A DNA stretch of 58,654 bases from Planctomycetia bacterium. Its GTDB lineage: Bacteria; Planctomycetota; Phycisphaerae; Phycisphaerales; SM1A02. The notes under the pieces are model-generated. The model did not search any database and was not told the origin of the DNA. It was given only the letters and a program-made list of their open reading frames with translations. Location: NCBI GenBank assembly GCA_005799205.1, contig SYHM01000181.1, positions 1 to 58,654 of the forward strand, read 5' to 3'. Shown here one piece after another: positions 24,990 to 33,388 of this stretch. Within the stretch, counting starts at the first letter, position 1. Each line of letters begins with the position of its first letter. The translations under genes were made by a program, and so were the position numbers.

Positions 24990-25967
24990 TCAGGATGCTT
25001 CCGCTCGCGGATGTGCGCGGTCGTATGCCTCGCGCATCCGCGCAGTCGTGAGGTGTGTATACACCTGCGTGCTTGAGAGGGATTGATGGCCCAACAACTC
25101 TTGCACAGCGCGAAGATCCGCGCCGTTGTCCAGCAGGTGCGTCGCGAACGAGTGGCGGATCGTGTGCGGAGAGATGTCTGGATCGAGCCCTGCGATCTTG
25201 AGATACTTCGAGACCTTTCGACGGACCGATCGACTCGACAGTCGCGATCCAAGTTTGTTGACAAAGAGCGGGCAGGTCGGATCCATTGGAACGCGCTCGG
25301 CCTCAGCACGAGTCAGATAGCGCGCGATGGCACCCATCGCGTGCGATCCGATTGGCACTGCGCGCTCGCGACGCCCCTTGCCCTTGACCTTGAGTTGCCC
25401 CCCTTCGATATCGAGATCACCGCGATTGATGGCGACCACTTCGCTGACTCGAATTCCAGATGAGTACAGCGTTTCGAGAATCGCTCGGTCGCGGGCTCCC
25501 AGCAGATCTGCGTCGCTCGGAGCGCCAAGCAATCGTTCGACTTGGTCGACTGAGATTGCCTTCGGTAAACGGCGCGCCTGCTTGGGAGTGCGGATCAGCG
25601 TCATCGGGTTGCTTGCTGTGAGCCCGCGCTTTTCCATCCACTTATGGAAAGAGCGCAGCGTGGCGATCTTTCGCGCCGTCGTGGCCGCCGAGTAGTTCTG
25701 ACCCGCCAGATGGGTCAAGAAGCCGCGGACGACTTCGACATCAGCCGAAAGCAATCGTCCACAGATCGTCGCGGTTGATCCGGACTCTCGCCGGTCGAGC
25801 GCCGCGCATTCGGCAGCCGCATCGATCTCGATCGAGTACTCGGTTGCGATGAAATCTGCAAACTGGCGCAGGTCCAGCCCGTAACAGCGCGATGTGTATG
25901 GACTGAAGTGGCGCTCATCAATCAGATACGAGAGAAATTGTTCAATCAGCGGGATGGCAGCACTCAT
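24990..25967 (-). CDS. Tyrosine recombinase of the XerC/XerD type
   Basis: A 325-residue site-specific recombinase that most likely resolves chromosome dimers at dif. The N-terminal SAM-like core-binding domain occupies about 1-105 (FLSYLIDERHFSPYTSRCYGLDLRQF). The catalytic domain has Arg I in LYSSGIRVSEV, a Lys in GKGRRERAVP, the box II HTIRHSFATHLLDNG, the His in LLGHQSLSSTQ and the nucleophile Tyr in VYTHL. All active-site residues are present. Start ATG 25967 is preferred; an upstream in-frame codon at 26009 would add 14 unlikely residues. Length and lack of phage genes nearby argue for housekeeping Xer rather than an integrase. Confidence 0.9.
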   Translation of the reverse strand: MSAAIPLIEQFLSYLIDERHFSPYTSRCYGLDLRQFADFIATEYSIEIDAAAECAALDRRESGSTATICGRLLSADVEVVRGFLTHLAGQNYSAATTARKIATLRSFHKWMEKRGLTASNPMTLIRTPKQARRLPKAISVDQVERLLGAPSDADLLGARDRAILETLYSSGIRVSEVVAINRGDLDIEGGQLKVKGKGRRERAVPIGSHAMGAIARYLTRAEAERVPMDPTCPLFVNKLGSRLSSRSVRRKVSKYLKIAGLDPDISPHTIRHSFATHLLDNGADLRAVQELLGHQSLSSTQVYTHLTTARMREAYDRAHPRAEAS

Positions 25968-26130
25968 CGGGAGCTCTTTCGTCGTGGTTTCAGGGTTGTC
26001 GATCCTCAATGCCGGTCGTGGTTCTTATCGGCGTTTCTCCCCAGTGGCAATAATGATAGTCCTATAAAGCGGTGTTTTTCTGCATGACTTTCGATCTCGT
26101 ACAGACGTGGTGGCCGAGAACAACCATCGC

Positions 26131-26136
26131 TACACT
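26131..26136 (+). promoter_or_regulatory. Candidate -10 (TACACT) for tRNA-Lys
   Basis: TACACT lies 29 bases before the first base of the tRNA. No good -35 is visible. The rest of 25968-26165 contains no open frame or clear hairpin, only a short AT-rich patch near 26050-26068. Confidence 0.3.
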
Positions 26137-26165
26137 CTTGCCCCGTCATTTCCATTCAGTCAGTC

Positions 26166-26238
26166 GATTGCGTAGCTCAGCTGGTAGAGCAAGTGGCTTT
26201 TAACCTCTAGGTCCTGGGTTCGATCCCCAGCGCAATCA
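26166..26238 (+). tRNA. tRNA-Lys (anticodon UUU)
   Basis: A 73-base cloverleaf. The acceptor stem GATTGCG pairs with CGCAATC, the D arm is GCTC/GAGC, and the T arm CTGGG/CCCAG carries TTCGATC. The anticodon loop CTTTTAA gives UUU, decoding Lys. The anticodon stem AGTGG/CCTCT has a T-T mismatch at pair 29-41. CCA is not encoded. Confidence 0.93.
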
Positions 26239-26270
26239 CTCGCCCTCTCTCGCGCGCGATTCTCCTCCGA

Positions 26271-29200
26271 ATGCTCGTTGTTCACGCAAATTGGTCCGAA
26301 GGATGCCTCCATCTCTGGGGCGAATCATTGGCCTCGGCATCGAGCCGCAGCGATGGTGCTGCGCCAGACCATTCATTTGCCGCCACGGCGCGCGAGGTTC
26401 GCAGCGCACTCGAAGTTGTGGTCGGCTCGCTCAATGGCGCGAAAGAGTCGCGCCTCGAGTTACTGCTGCCGCACCGCGCGGAGGGGTCGAACGGGAACTC
26501 CACCCGCCATTCCCCTCTTCCCTCGAGCAGGCTTGCTGGGCTGCTCGGGCAACATTCAAGCGATGACGAGACGCTCACGCTCGAGCCGGCGCGCGTGCAG
26601 GCGGTGACCCTCTCGCCAAAGTCGGCGCTTCAACTGCTGCTGCAATTGCGTGAACTCGAAGGGGTGCAGAACGATCACTTTGTTACAGCTCACGGAATGC
26701 GCTGGTGGCTTGCGCTCGCCCAGTTTGCGCTCGATTGCGTGATCGATCAACGGGTGATCCCAACCGTTCTGCAACGGCGTGATGGCTCGTACAGCGCACA
26801 GTGGCGCCCATGGCTCAATGACCCCGATGCGAACTCACAGCTTGCAGACCTGCTCGCGAGTATGCCTGCTGCGGCACGGTCGATTGATGGCGCCAACGAT
26901 CAGCCATGGCCAATCGTTGACTCGTTTCTCAGTGCTGTGGTTGATGGCGTCATTCGAACAGCGCTCATCAGTGAGGACTTCGAAGAGTCGATTGCCGACT
27001 TTGACACTGCCGTCGATCCTCACGCCGCATGGCTCTCTGGATTGCTCGGCCAGTCCGATCTCATCAAGGTTGCACGCCGTGCGTCGTTCGATGTGTTGCG
27101 TGACTCGCGCGGGTGGCTCGGAGTGCTGGATGAAGCTCGATCGACGACCGGGCTTCGCCTGCATCTTGACCTCCGTGAGCCTGAACTCGACTCGAACGAG
27201 GATGCGTCTGACGCATCGTGGCGAGTTGCCTTTGGACTGGTTGACCCCGAATCACCTGACAACGTGATTGATGCGCAGTCACTCTTCGAGCGTGTGAGCG
27301 GCAAGCGAGGAAGTGCCTCATCGGCGCGCACAGAAGCGCTCTCAGAGATGCTGCTGAAAGAACTTGCACGCGCGAGTCGAATCTGGCCAGAACTTGAAGA
27401 AGCACTTCAAGACGAGACACCGTTCGGACTCGACCTCGACACTCGGCAGGCCTATCAGTTCATGCGCGACCTGAGACCGATCATGCTCGAGGCCGGGTTC
27501 TTCGTCGAGGTGCCCCAGTGGTGGGGGCAGTCAGCGAGTCGCGTCAACATGAACCTGTTGATCGATTCGCCAGAGCATCCGCCAGGGACGGTCGACGGAA
27601 ACGGGGGCGCCGATGTCGGATCGACGGGATCGCCACATGCAGGACTCGGACTCGGCTTGCAGTCGCTTGTGGGGTATCGCTGGCAAGTCGCGCTCGGATC
27701 GCAGATCGTGTCGGTGGAGATGCTCGAAAAGTTGGCTCAGCGAGGCGCGCCGCTCGCGCGCGTCAACGGCCAATGGGTCGACCTGCGACCCGAGGACATC
27801 GACTCAGCGCTCAAGTTCCTGCGAACGCATCCTGGGGGCGACATGACCCTCGTTGAGGCACTTCGGATGGCGCACGGGATCGACGGACCACCCGAGGCGC
27901 TTCCAGTAAGCGGGGTGCAAGCAACTGGATGGGTTCGCCAGTTGCTGTCGGGCAAAGATGCAACTGAGAGTTTTCAGATGACTGGTCCTCCAGAAGCATT
28001 TCAAGGGACGCTCCGCCCTTACCAACTATCAGGACTCAGTTGGCTCGCCTTCCTCGATCGACTCGGGTTGGGAGCCTGCCTCGCTGATGACATGGGCCTC
28101 GGCAAGACCATCCAGCTCATCGCGCTCCTGCAGCATGAGAGGGCGAAGGGGTCGGCGGCAATTGGCGGACCCTCACTACTCGTGACTCCTATGTCAGTGC
28201 TCGGTAACTGGAAGCGCGAACTTGCGCGATTCGCGCCTGAACTCAGCGTCCATATTCACCACGGTGTCGATCGGCCAGCAGGCGAACGCTTTTGCGACAT
28301 CGCGCAGTCACATGATGTTGTCCTGACGACCTATGCCATCGTTGTGCGAGATCAGGAGGCGATGAAAGAAGTGCTGTGGAGGCGCGTCGTGCTCGACGAG
28401 GCGCAGTACATCAAGAATCCTCCTACCAAGCAGACGGCTGCGATTCGATCGCTGAAGACTCGTTCGCGTGTAGCGCTCACGGGAACCCCTGTTGAGAACC
28501 GACTCGCCGAACTCTGGTCAATCATCGAGTTCTGCTGCCCTGGATATCTCGGGACGAACCAAGAGTTTCGTCGCCGCTTTGCAGTCCCGATCGAGCGAAA
28601 TCGCGAGCAGGACGCTGCGCAGCGGTTGCGGTCGCTCGTGCGTCCCTTCATTCTTCGTCGACTGAAGACTGACCCAACCGTGATCAGTGATCTCCCTCCT
28701 CTCGTTGAAAGTCGCCAGCACATCACGCTGACTGATGAGCAGATGACTCTCTACGACAAGGTCGTTGCAGACATGCTCGGCAAAGTTGAGGCAACCGAGG
28801 GCATTCGAAGGCGCGGGCTGGTGCTGAGCGCGCTGGTCAAGCTGAAGCAAGTTTGTAATCATCCTGCGCACTTTCTCGGCGAAGCGTCGGGAGAACTGTC
28901 GAAGCAGAAAACACGTGGAGCCAAGGGCGCCCCACCGCGGGCAACCGACGCGGTCGAGCTCGCGAGCGACGACGAGGGCGATGACCTCGACCTTGCGCCA
29001 CTCTCGGCTGCCGCGCTCACGCCAAGCCGCAGTGGCAAGACTCAGCGGCTGATCGAGATGCTCGAAGAAGTCGTTGCCGCCGGCGACAGTGCGTTGATCT
29101 TCACGCAATACCGACAGATGGGACATCTGCTCGTCGGCATGATCCGCCAAGCGCTTGATATCGAGCCGCTCTTCTTACACGGCGGAACGTCGCAAGCGAA

Positions 29201-29579
29201 GCGCGATGCGCTCGTTGAACGATTCCAAAAGAGCGATGGCACGACGCCAATCTTTGTGCTCAGCCTCAAAGCTGGAGGAGTCGGGCTCAACCTCACCGCC
29301 GCGAATCATGTCTTTCACTTCGATCGATGGTGGAACCCAGCGGTTGAAAACCAAGCGACAGATCGCGCATTTCGCATCGGCCAGACGCGCACGGTCAATG
29401 TGCACAAGTACATCTGCACGGGCAGCCTCGAAGAGCGCATAGACCAAATGATCGAGCAGAAGACTGAGCTCGCGACCAACATCATTGGCGCTGGCGACGC
29501 GTGGCTCACTGAACTCTCGACTGGACAATTGCGAGAATTGCTCACGCTTCGACGCTCAGGACTGGAGGGCGGAGAATGA
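26271..29579 (+). CDS. SNF2-family DEAD/DEAH-box helicase
   Basis: A 1102-residue SWI2/SNF2 ATPase. The N-terminal half (about 1-560) is the poorly characterised 'bacterial SNF2 helicase associated' region. The ATPase core starts with the Q-like PYQLSGLSWL; motif I is LADDMGLGKTIQ, motif II DEAQYIKN and motif III ALTGTPVENRL. The C-terminal lobe has LSLKAGGVGLNLTAANHV and motif VI QATDRAFRIGQTR. An acidic insertion (SDDEGDDLDL) lies between lobes. Bacterial HepA-like SNF2 proteins move RNA polymerase or chromatin-like complexes. The next gene encodes a SWIM zinc finger, often fused to this protein in other bacteria, so the two probably work together. The weak GATTCT 7 bases upstream may be its -10. 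Confidence 0.92.
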   Translation: MLVVHANWSEGCLHLWGESLASASSRSDGAAPDHSFAATAREVRSALEVVVGSLNGAKESRLELLLPHRAEGSNGNSTRHSPLPSSRLAGLLGQHSSDDETLTLEPARVQAVTLSPKSALQLLLQLRELEGVQNDHFVTAHGMRWWLALAQFALDCVIDQRVIPTVLQRRDGSYSAQWRPWLNDPDANSQLADLLASMPAAARSIDGANDQPWPIVDSFLSAVVDGVIRTALISEDFEESIADFDTAVDPHAAWLSGLLGQSDLIKVARRASFDVLRDSRGWLGVLDEARSTTGLRLHLDLREPELDSNEDASDASWRVAFGLVDPESPDNVIDAQSLFERVSGKRGSASSARTEALSEMLLKELARASRIWPELEEALQDETPFGLDLDTRQAYQFMRDLRPIMLEAGFFVEVPQWWGQSASRVNMNLLIDSPEHPPGTVDGNGGADVGSTGSPHAGLGLGLQSLVGYRWQVALGSQIVSVEMLEKLAQRGAPLARVNGQWVDLRPEDIDSALKFLRTHPGGDMTLVEALRMAHGIDGPPEALPVSGVQATGWVRQLLSGKDATESFQMTGPPEAFQGTLRPYQLSGLSWLAFLDRLGLGACLADDMGLGKTIQLIALLQHERAKGSAAIGGPSLLVTPMSVLGNWKRELARFAPELSVHIHHGVDRPAGERFCDIAQSHDVVLTTYAIVVRDQEAMKEVLWRRVVLDEAQYIKNPPTKQTAAIRSLKTRSRVALTGTPVENRLAELWSIIEFCCPGYLGTNQEFRRRFAVPIERNREQDAAQRLRSLVRPFILRRLKTDPTVISDLPPLVESRQHITLTDEQMTLYDKVVADMLGKVEATEGIRRRGLVLSALVKLKQVCNHPAHFLGEASGELSKQKTRGAKGAPPRATDAVELASDDEGDDLDLAPLSAAALTPSRSGKTQRLIEMLEEVVAAGDSALIFTQYRQMGHLLVGMIRQALDIEPLFLHGGTSQAKRDALVERFQKSDGTTPIFVLSLKAGGVGLNLTAANHVFHFDRWWNPAVENQATDRAFRIGQTRTVNVHKYICTGSLEERIDQMIEQKTELATNIIGAGDAWLTELSTGQLRELLTLRRSGLEGGE

Positions 29580-30481
29580 CGCAGTGGCCCGACCAGAACC
29601 GACCGCGGCAACCCGAAAACCCTCGGCGCGTCATCGGTGGTTACAAATTCAAGCGCAAGCAGGGTGTGGCTGGTTTTTCGTGGACCGCAGATCTCTTTCT
29701 GCGCGCAGTGCTTGCAGGCGCAGACGCCGAGGCGCGCGACGAGGGACTTTCGTACGCGATCTCAGGCCAGACGGTGAAGCTGATCCCATCTGCGGGACGC
29801 ATTGACGCCGATGTTCAAGGGCGTTCGTCGCGGCCGTACAAACTCGAGCTTGTCTTTACACCATGGACCCATGACGAATGGGACCGCATCATCGCGGCAT
29901 TTTCGGCCGAGGCGCTTTTTGCTGCACGTTTTCTTGTTGGCGAATTGCCGCAGACGGTCGCTCCGCTGATCACGTCCCTTTCGATCAAGACCCCTATCGT
30001 CGCGGTGAAACCAGGCGCGAAGAGCAACAGCGATCCAGTGGTGACCTGCACCTGCGGCGAACCACAAGTCTGCAAGCACGTTGTTGCGATGTCGTACATC
30101 TTTGCCGAGCGCCTCGAAGAGGAGCCGCTCTTGCTCTTTCAACTGCGCGGGATGCCGGTCGCCCGCGTGCTTGAGCAGATTCACCAAAAGCGGACGCTCT
30201 CGACTCGGGGAGAGAATCAGGCGCACCCCCTGCCACCTGCGGCAACCGACGAATCGCTCGTCGTTCCACTTGAGAACGCGCTGCATGACTTTTGGCGGCC
30301 TGGCCGACGGCTGCACGAGCTCGAATCGCGACCAGTTCCAACACACACTCCGCACGCGCTGCTACGCCGACTCGGCGCAAGCCCGATGGGCGGACGATTT
30401 CCGCTCGTGGGTTTGCTTGCGACGATCTATGACACCGCCCGCGCGCGTGGCATCGCGCTGCGGGACCGTGATTCGCAATAG
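29576..30481 (+). CDS. SWIM zinc-finger protein, partner of the SNF2 helicase
   Basis: A 301-residue protein with a SWIM finger: the CxCx(n)CxH pattern is CTCGEPQVCKH (about 160-170), followed by the usual hydrophobic helix VVAMSYIFAERLEEEP. SWIM domains bind DNA or proteins and often sit at the N-terminus of bacterial SNF2 ATPases or just upstream of them. Here the finger is a separate gene downstream, with its ATG overlapping the helicase stop by 4 bases (ATGA). Residues 1-150 (GVAGFSWTADLFLRAVLAGADAE onward) look like the conserved SWIM-protein N-domain. The very end is Arg/Asp-rich. Confidence 0.85.
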   Translation: MTQWPDQNRPRQPENPRRVIGGYKFKRKQGVAGFSWTADLFLRAVLAGADAEARDEGLSYAISGQTVKLIPSAGRIDADVQGRSSRPYKLELVFTPWTHDEWDRIIAAFSAEALFAARFLVGELPQTVAPLITSLSIKTPIVAVKPGAKSNSDPVVTCTCGEPQVCKHVVAMSYIFAERLEEEPLLLFQLRGMPVARVLEQIHQKRTLSTRGENQAHPLPPAATDESLVVPLENALHDFWRPGRRLHELESRPVPTHTPHALLRRLGASPMGGRFPLVGLLATIYDTARARGIALRDRDSQ

Positions 30482-30531
30482 TGACACACTGATTCACTCT
30501 CGCGGCGTCTCATTCACTGTCCGGCATCGCA

Positions 30532-30537
30532 TACCAT
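30532..30537 (+). promoter_or_regulatory. -10-like hexamer TACCAT before cysE, leaderless arrangement
   Basis: TACCAT lies 8 bases before the ATG at 30546 and supports this start and a transcript separate from the SNF2/SWIM operon. Confidence 0.5.
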
Positions 30538-30545
30538 CGCACGAA

Positions 30546-31430
30546 ATGGCACTGCCTCGCACCTCGCCCAAAGCCCAGTCGCGCTCGATTCAGGCGGCTG
30601 CGCGGGCACTTGCGCGTGGCCGACCGCGCGAAATGCGCGCACGCGCCATCGTCCCCGACCACGACGCGGTCGCGTGGACCGCTCAGCATCTTCACCGAGT
30701 GATCTTTGGTGTGGCGGATCCTCTTGGCGGTTCGAGTGAAGTCACACTCCAGACGATCTCAGAGATTCTGATTGCCGAGATCGCCGCCGCGTTTGCGGCG
30801 ACATCGAAGGACGCCGCGACGGCTACTGCGCGTGCAACCGCCACGCTTCGTTCACTCATGCGGTCGCTTCCAAAAATCCAGCGCGCGCTGCTCATTGACC
30901 TCGAGTGCGCGTACAACCGAGATCCAGCAGCGCGCACGCGCGTCGAAATCGTCTTGTGCTATCCGGGGCTTCGCGCGCTCTGCGTGCATCGGATCGCCCA
31001 TGAACTTGATCGGATCGGAGTGCCACTCATCCCTCGAATGCTTGCTGAAAGTGCGCACGATTCGACTGGCATCGACATCCACCCAAGCGCATCGATCGGG
31101 TCTGGGTTCTTTGTCGACCACGGCACGAGTGTTGTGATCGGCGAGACGTCGGTCATCGGCAAAAACTGCACGATCTATCAGGGAGTCACGCTCGGCGCGC
31201 GTCGTTTCAATCGTGACGCGAGCGGCGCGATTCGCAAGGGCAGCAAGCGACACCCGACACTTCGGGACAATGTGACCGTCTACGCAAACGCGACGATTCT
31301 CGGAGGCGACACGATCATCGGCAAAGGATCCACGATCGCCGCAGGTGTGCTGGTGCAAGAGAGCATCCCCGCGAACTCGATTGTGAAACCAGCTCGCGTC
31401 GAGCTCACCGTCGCGCGGACTCGACGCTAG
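30546..31430 (+). CDS. cysE: Serine O-acetyltransferase (long form)
   Basis: Makes O-acetylserine for cysteine synthesis. The 294-residue protein has an N-terminal helical domain (about 50-175) with the family segment DPAARTRVEIVLCYPGLRALCVHRIAHEL, and a left-handed beta-helix of hexapeptide repeats from about 180 onward. The active-site sequence FVDHGTSVVIGETSVIGKN has the catalytic Asp-His pair. A further loop GARRFNRDASG precedes KRHPTLRDNVTVYANATILGG. The ending lacks the usual C-terminal Ile needed to bind cysteine synthase, since it ends in Arg-Arg. The stop shares the four bases CTAG with the stop of the convergent EF-hand gene. Confidence 0.92.
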   Translation: MALPRTSPKAQSRSIQAAARALARGRPREMRARAIVPDHDAVAWTAQHLHRVIFGVADPLGGSSEVTLQTISEILIAEIAAAFAATSKDAATATARATATLRSLMRSLPKIQRALLIDLECAYNRDPAARTRVEIVLCYPGLRALCVHRIAHELDRIGVPLIPRMLAESAHDSTGIDIHPSASIGSGFFVDHGTSVVIGETSVIGKNCTIYQGVTLGARRFNRDASGAIRKGSKRHPTLRDNVTVYANATILGGDTIIGKGSTIAAGVLVQESIPANSIVKPARVELTVARTRR

Positions 31431-33244
31431 TTGCCGCCGCCGATGGCGCCACCAGCCTGCCCGCCGCCACCGCCGCGCCCGCCCTGCCCGCCAAACCCGC
31501 CCTGCTCCTGCATCGTGCGGAACATCTCTTCGCGTTCGGTTTCATCAAGCGTGCCATCGTTGTTCTTGTCGGCCTTCTTGGCAAGGGGCTGAAAATTCTC
31601 GGGCATGTCGGCAATCTTGCCGCTGCCAAATCGATTCTGCCCTCCTCCACGCCGGCCGCCAGAACGCCGAGCTGGCAGTTTGGTTTGCTGCTCTGGGGTC
31701 AACAGTGCCTTGAGCTGATCGAGGAACTTCTTGTTGAGCTCGTCGCGCGTGTCATCGAGTTCAGCAACTGGATCTGGATCTCCAGACCGTCCCATCATGC
31801 CTCCGAATCCGAACGAAGTTCCTGACAACATCCCGATGATGCGGTCAGTCTCTTCGAGACGCTGATCTGGTTCATGCTTGCGAGTTGCTGCCACAAGCTT
31901 CTCGTTGATCACACCAAGCTCTGCGAGATACACCCCTTGCAGGTTCTGGATCGATGCCATGACATCAGCGGCGAGGTCTGCCAACTCGAGCGCCTTCGTA
32001 AACGCTTCCTGCGTTGAAGTCGTCTGGTAGATGCGCCGGAACGCCGCCTCAAGTGCCGCGCGATTGAACTTCTCGCCATCTTCAACTGGCATCGCGCCCA
32101 CGATCAGTGTTCGAAACTGATCATTGACATCACGCACGCTCTTGCGCAGCGCAACCTGCCGCTTTGCGATCGCCTTCGCTGCATCGATCTCTCCATCGAG
32201 CACGGCCCGCATCAACTTTGGCGCGCTCTGCTCGAGATACTCCTCACGGGCGCGCAGTGCGTTATCGAGCTGTACTTCGTAGTCGTCGAGCGACTTCACC
32301 GACAAATCAATCGATGGCTGCGACAACCCACTTTGATCCATCACCAACAGCAGATTCGTTCCTTCTCCTGACAGCAGCGCATTCTCCATCGTCTTCTCTC
32401 GGCGAAGAAAGCGCTGGAACTTGCTCCAGTTGGGCTTCTGGGTCTCAGTCAGTGTTCCTTCGATCCCATCGAGCACCACTTGGCGCATCTTCGACTTTTC
32501 AGTCGTCCAGCGATTGAACTCATTGAGAATCTCTTCCATGACGCCCTTCGTTTCGAGGTCGGCGCCAGTTGCCTTGCGTTGTGCGAATCGCTCAGCGCTG
32601 AACTTCGCGGTTGCCGCTGCGATGACCTTCGCACGAGTCTCTGGAGTGATTGGCCCGCCATTCTCAACCTCCATCTGCTCGATCGACTGTTGGATTGACT
32701 CCTGCATGCCGCGCATCTGTTCGCGCATGTCCCCGCCGAAGAATCCCTGAAAGAGTCGCATGGTCGCATCGCGCACCTTCGCCTGAGATTCGTCCGACGC
32801 AGGCACAAATGCGAGGTCGTAATCGTTGATCAACGTCTCAACAATCAGCATCTGTCCGTCATCGAATGAGAGCTGCTCCTTAAAAAGAGGAATGTCTCGG
32901 CGCAGAAAGTCTGGCTTGAACGAGGTCATAATCTGACCAAACGCTCCCATTCGTCCGCCAGGCCCACCCGGTCCGCCGCCACCGAATCCACCCATTCCTC
33001 GACCACCGCCTTGACCACCTTGCCCGCCTTGCCTCGCTTGACCTCCCTCTGCACCCTGAAGAATCTGCCCACCCTGCTGCCCTTGTCCCGCTGCTGGGGC
33101 GGGCGCCTGAGAGGGGGCAGCCGGCGAGCGTGTTTGCCCTGCGTCTTGCGCGCTGACTGTGAACGCAAGAGCGAGTGGAAGGAGCGAGAGTCCGACGACG
33201 GCGGATGAGCGCAAGGAAGATCGTGAGACGAGGAATCGCATCAT
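31427..33244 (-). CDS. Secreted Gly-rich protein with EF-hand
   Basis: A 605-residue exported protein starting at ATG-ATG 33244/33241. The signal peptide (LRSSAVVGLSLLPLALAFTVSAQ) ends near residue 32. Then comes a Gly/Gln-rich stretch (about 45-110) of GGQ and GGRG repeats. The middle is helical and charged (about 120-540). Near residue 570 lies a single EF-hand loop DKNNDGTLDETE with all Ca2+ ligands, and the tail is again poly-Gly. A single EF-hand with Gly-rich ends is common in large planctomycete secreted proteins. Ca2+ binding is likely; the biological role is unknown. Gly-rich segments may mediate aggregation or surface packing. Confidence 0.75.
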   Translation of the reverse strand: MMRFLVSRSSLRSSAVVGLSLLPLALAFTVSAQDAGQTRSPAAPSQAPAPAAGQGQQGGQILQGAEGGQARQGGQGGQGGGRGMGGFGGGGPGGPGGRMGAFGQIMTSFKPDFLRRDIPLFKEQLSFDDGQMLIVETLINDYDLAFVPASDESQAKVRDATMRLFQGFFGGDMREQMRGMQESIQQSIEQMEVENGGPITPETRAKVIAAATAKFSAERFAQRKATGADLETKGVMEEILNEFNRWTTEKSKMRQVVLDGIEGTLTETQKPNWSKFQRFLRREKTMENALLSGEGTNLLLVMDQSGLSQPSIDLSVKSLDDYEVQLDNALRAREEYLEQSAPKLMRAVLDGEIDAAKAIAKRQVALRKSVRDVNDQFRTLIVGAMPVEDGEKFNRAALEAAFRRIYQTTSTQEAFTKALELADLAADVMASIQNLQGVYLAELGVINEKLVAATRKHEPDQRLEETDRIIGMLSGTSFGFGGMMGRSGDPDPVAELDDTRDELNKKFLDQLKALLTPEQQTKLPARRSGGRRGGGQNRFGSGKIADMPENFQPLAKKADKNNDGTLDETEREEMFRTMQEQGGFGGQGGRGGGGGQAGGAIGGGN

Positions 33245-33317
33245 GGCGGACTTCTTTCGGTAGGAGAGATCACTTTCGCAAGAAACGGCGCGTGGACGAC
33301 GAATTCCACGGGTAGCG

Positions 33318-33347
33318 ATTGTACGAACCGCCGCGCCCAATTGGCAG
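33318..33347 (-). promoter_or_regulatory. Candidate promoter of the EF-hand protein gene
   Basis: On the minus strand CTGCCA (33347-33342) and TACAAT (33323-33318) are 18 bases apart. The leader would be about 65 bases and a purine-rich GAAAGAAG precedes the start codon. Confidence 0.45.
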
Positions 33348-33388
33348 TTTTCTTGAGTTTCGGGACAGCGATGTGTGCGCGATCCAAC

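Noticed and set aside
24142..26238. Recombinase, DNA methyltransferase and tRNA-Lys as a possible integrated element
   Set aside because: The recombinase has housekeeping Xer features, no tRNA-end direct repeat was seen, and the neighbours purE-purK and SNF2 are ordinary chromosomal genes.
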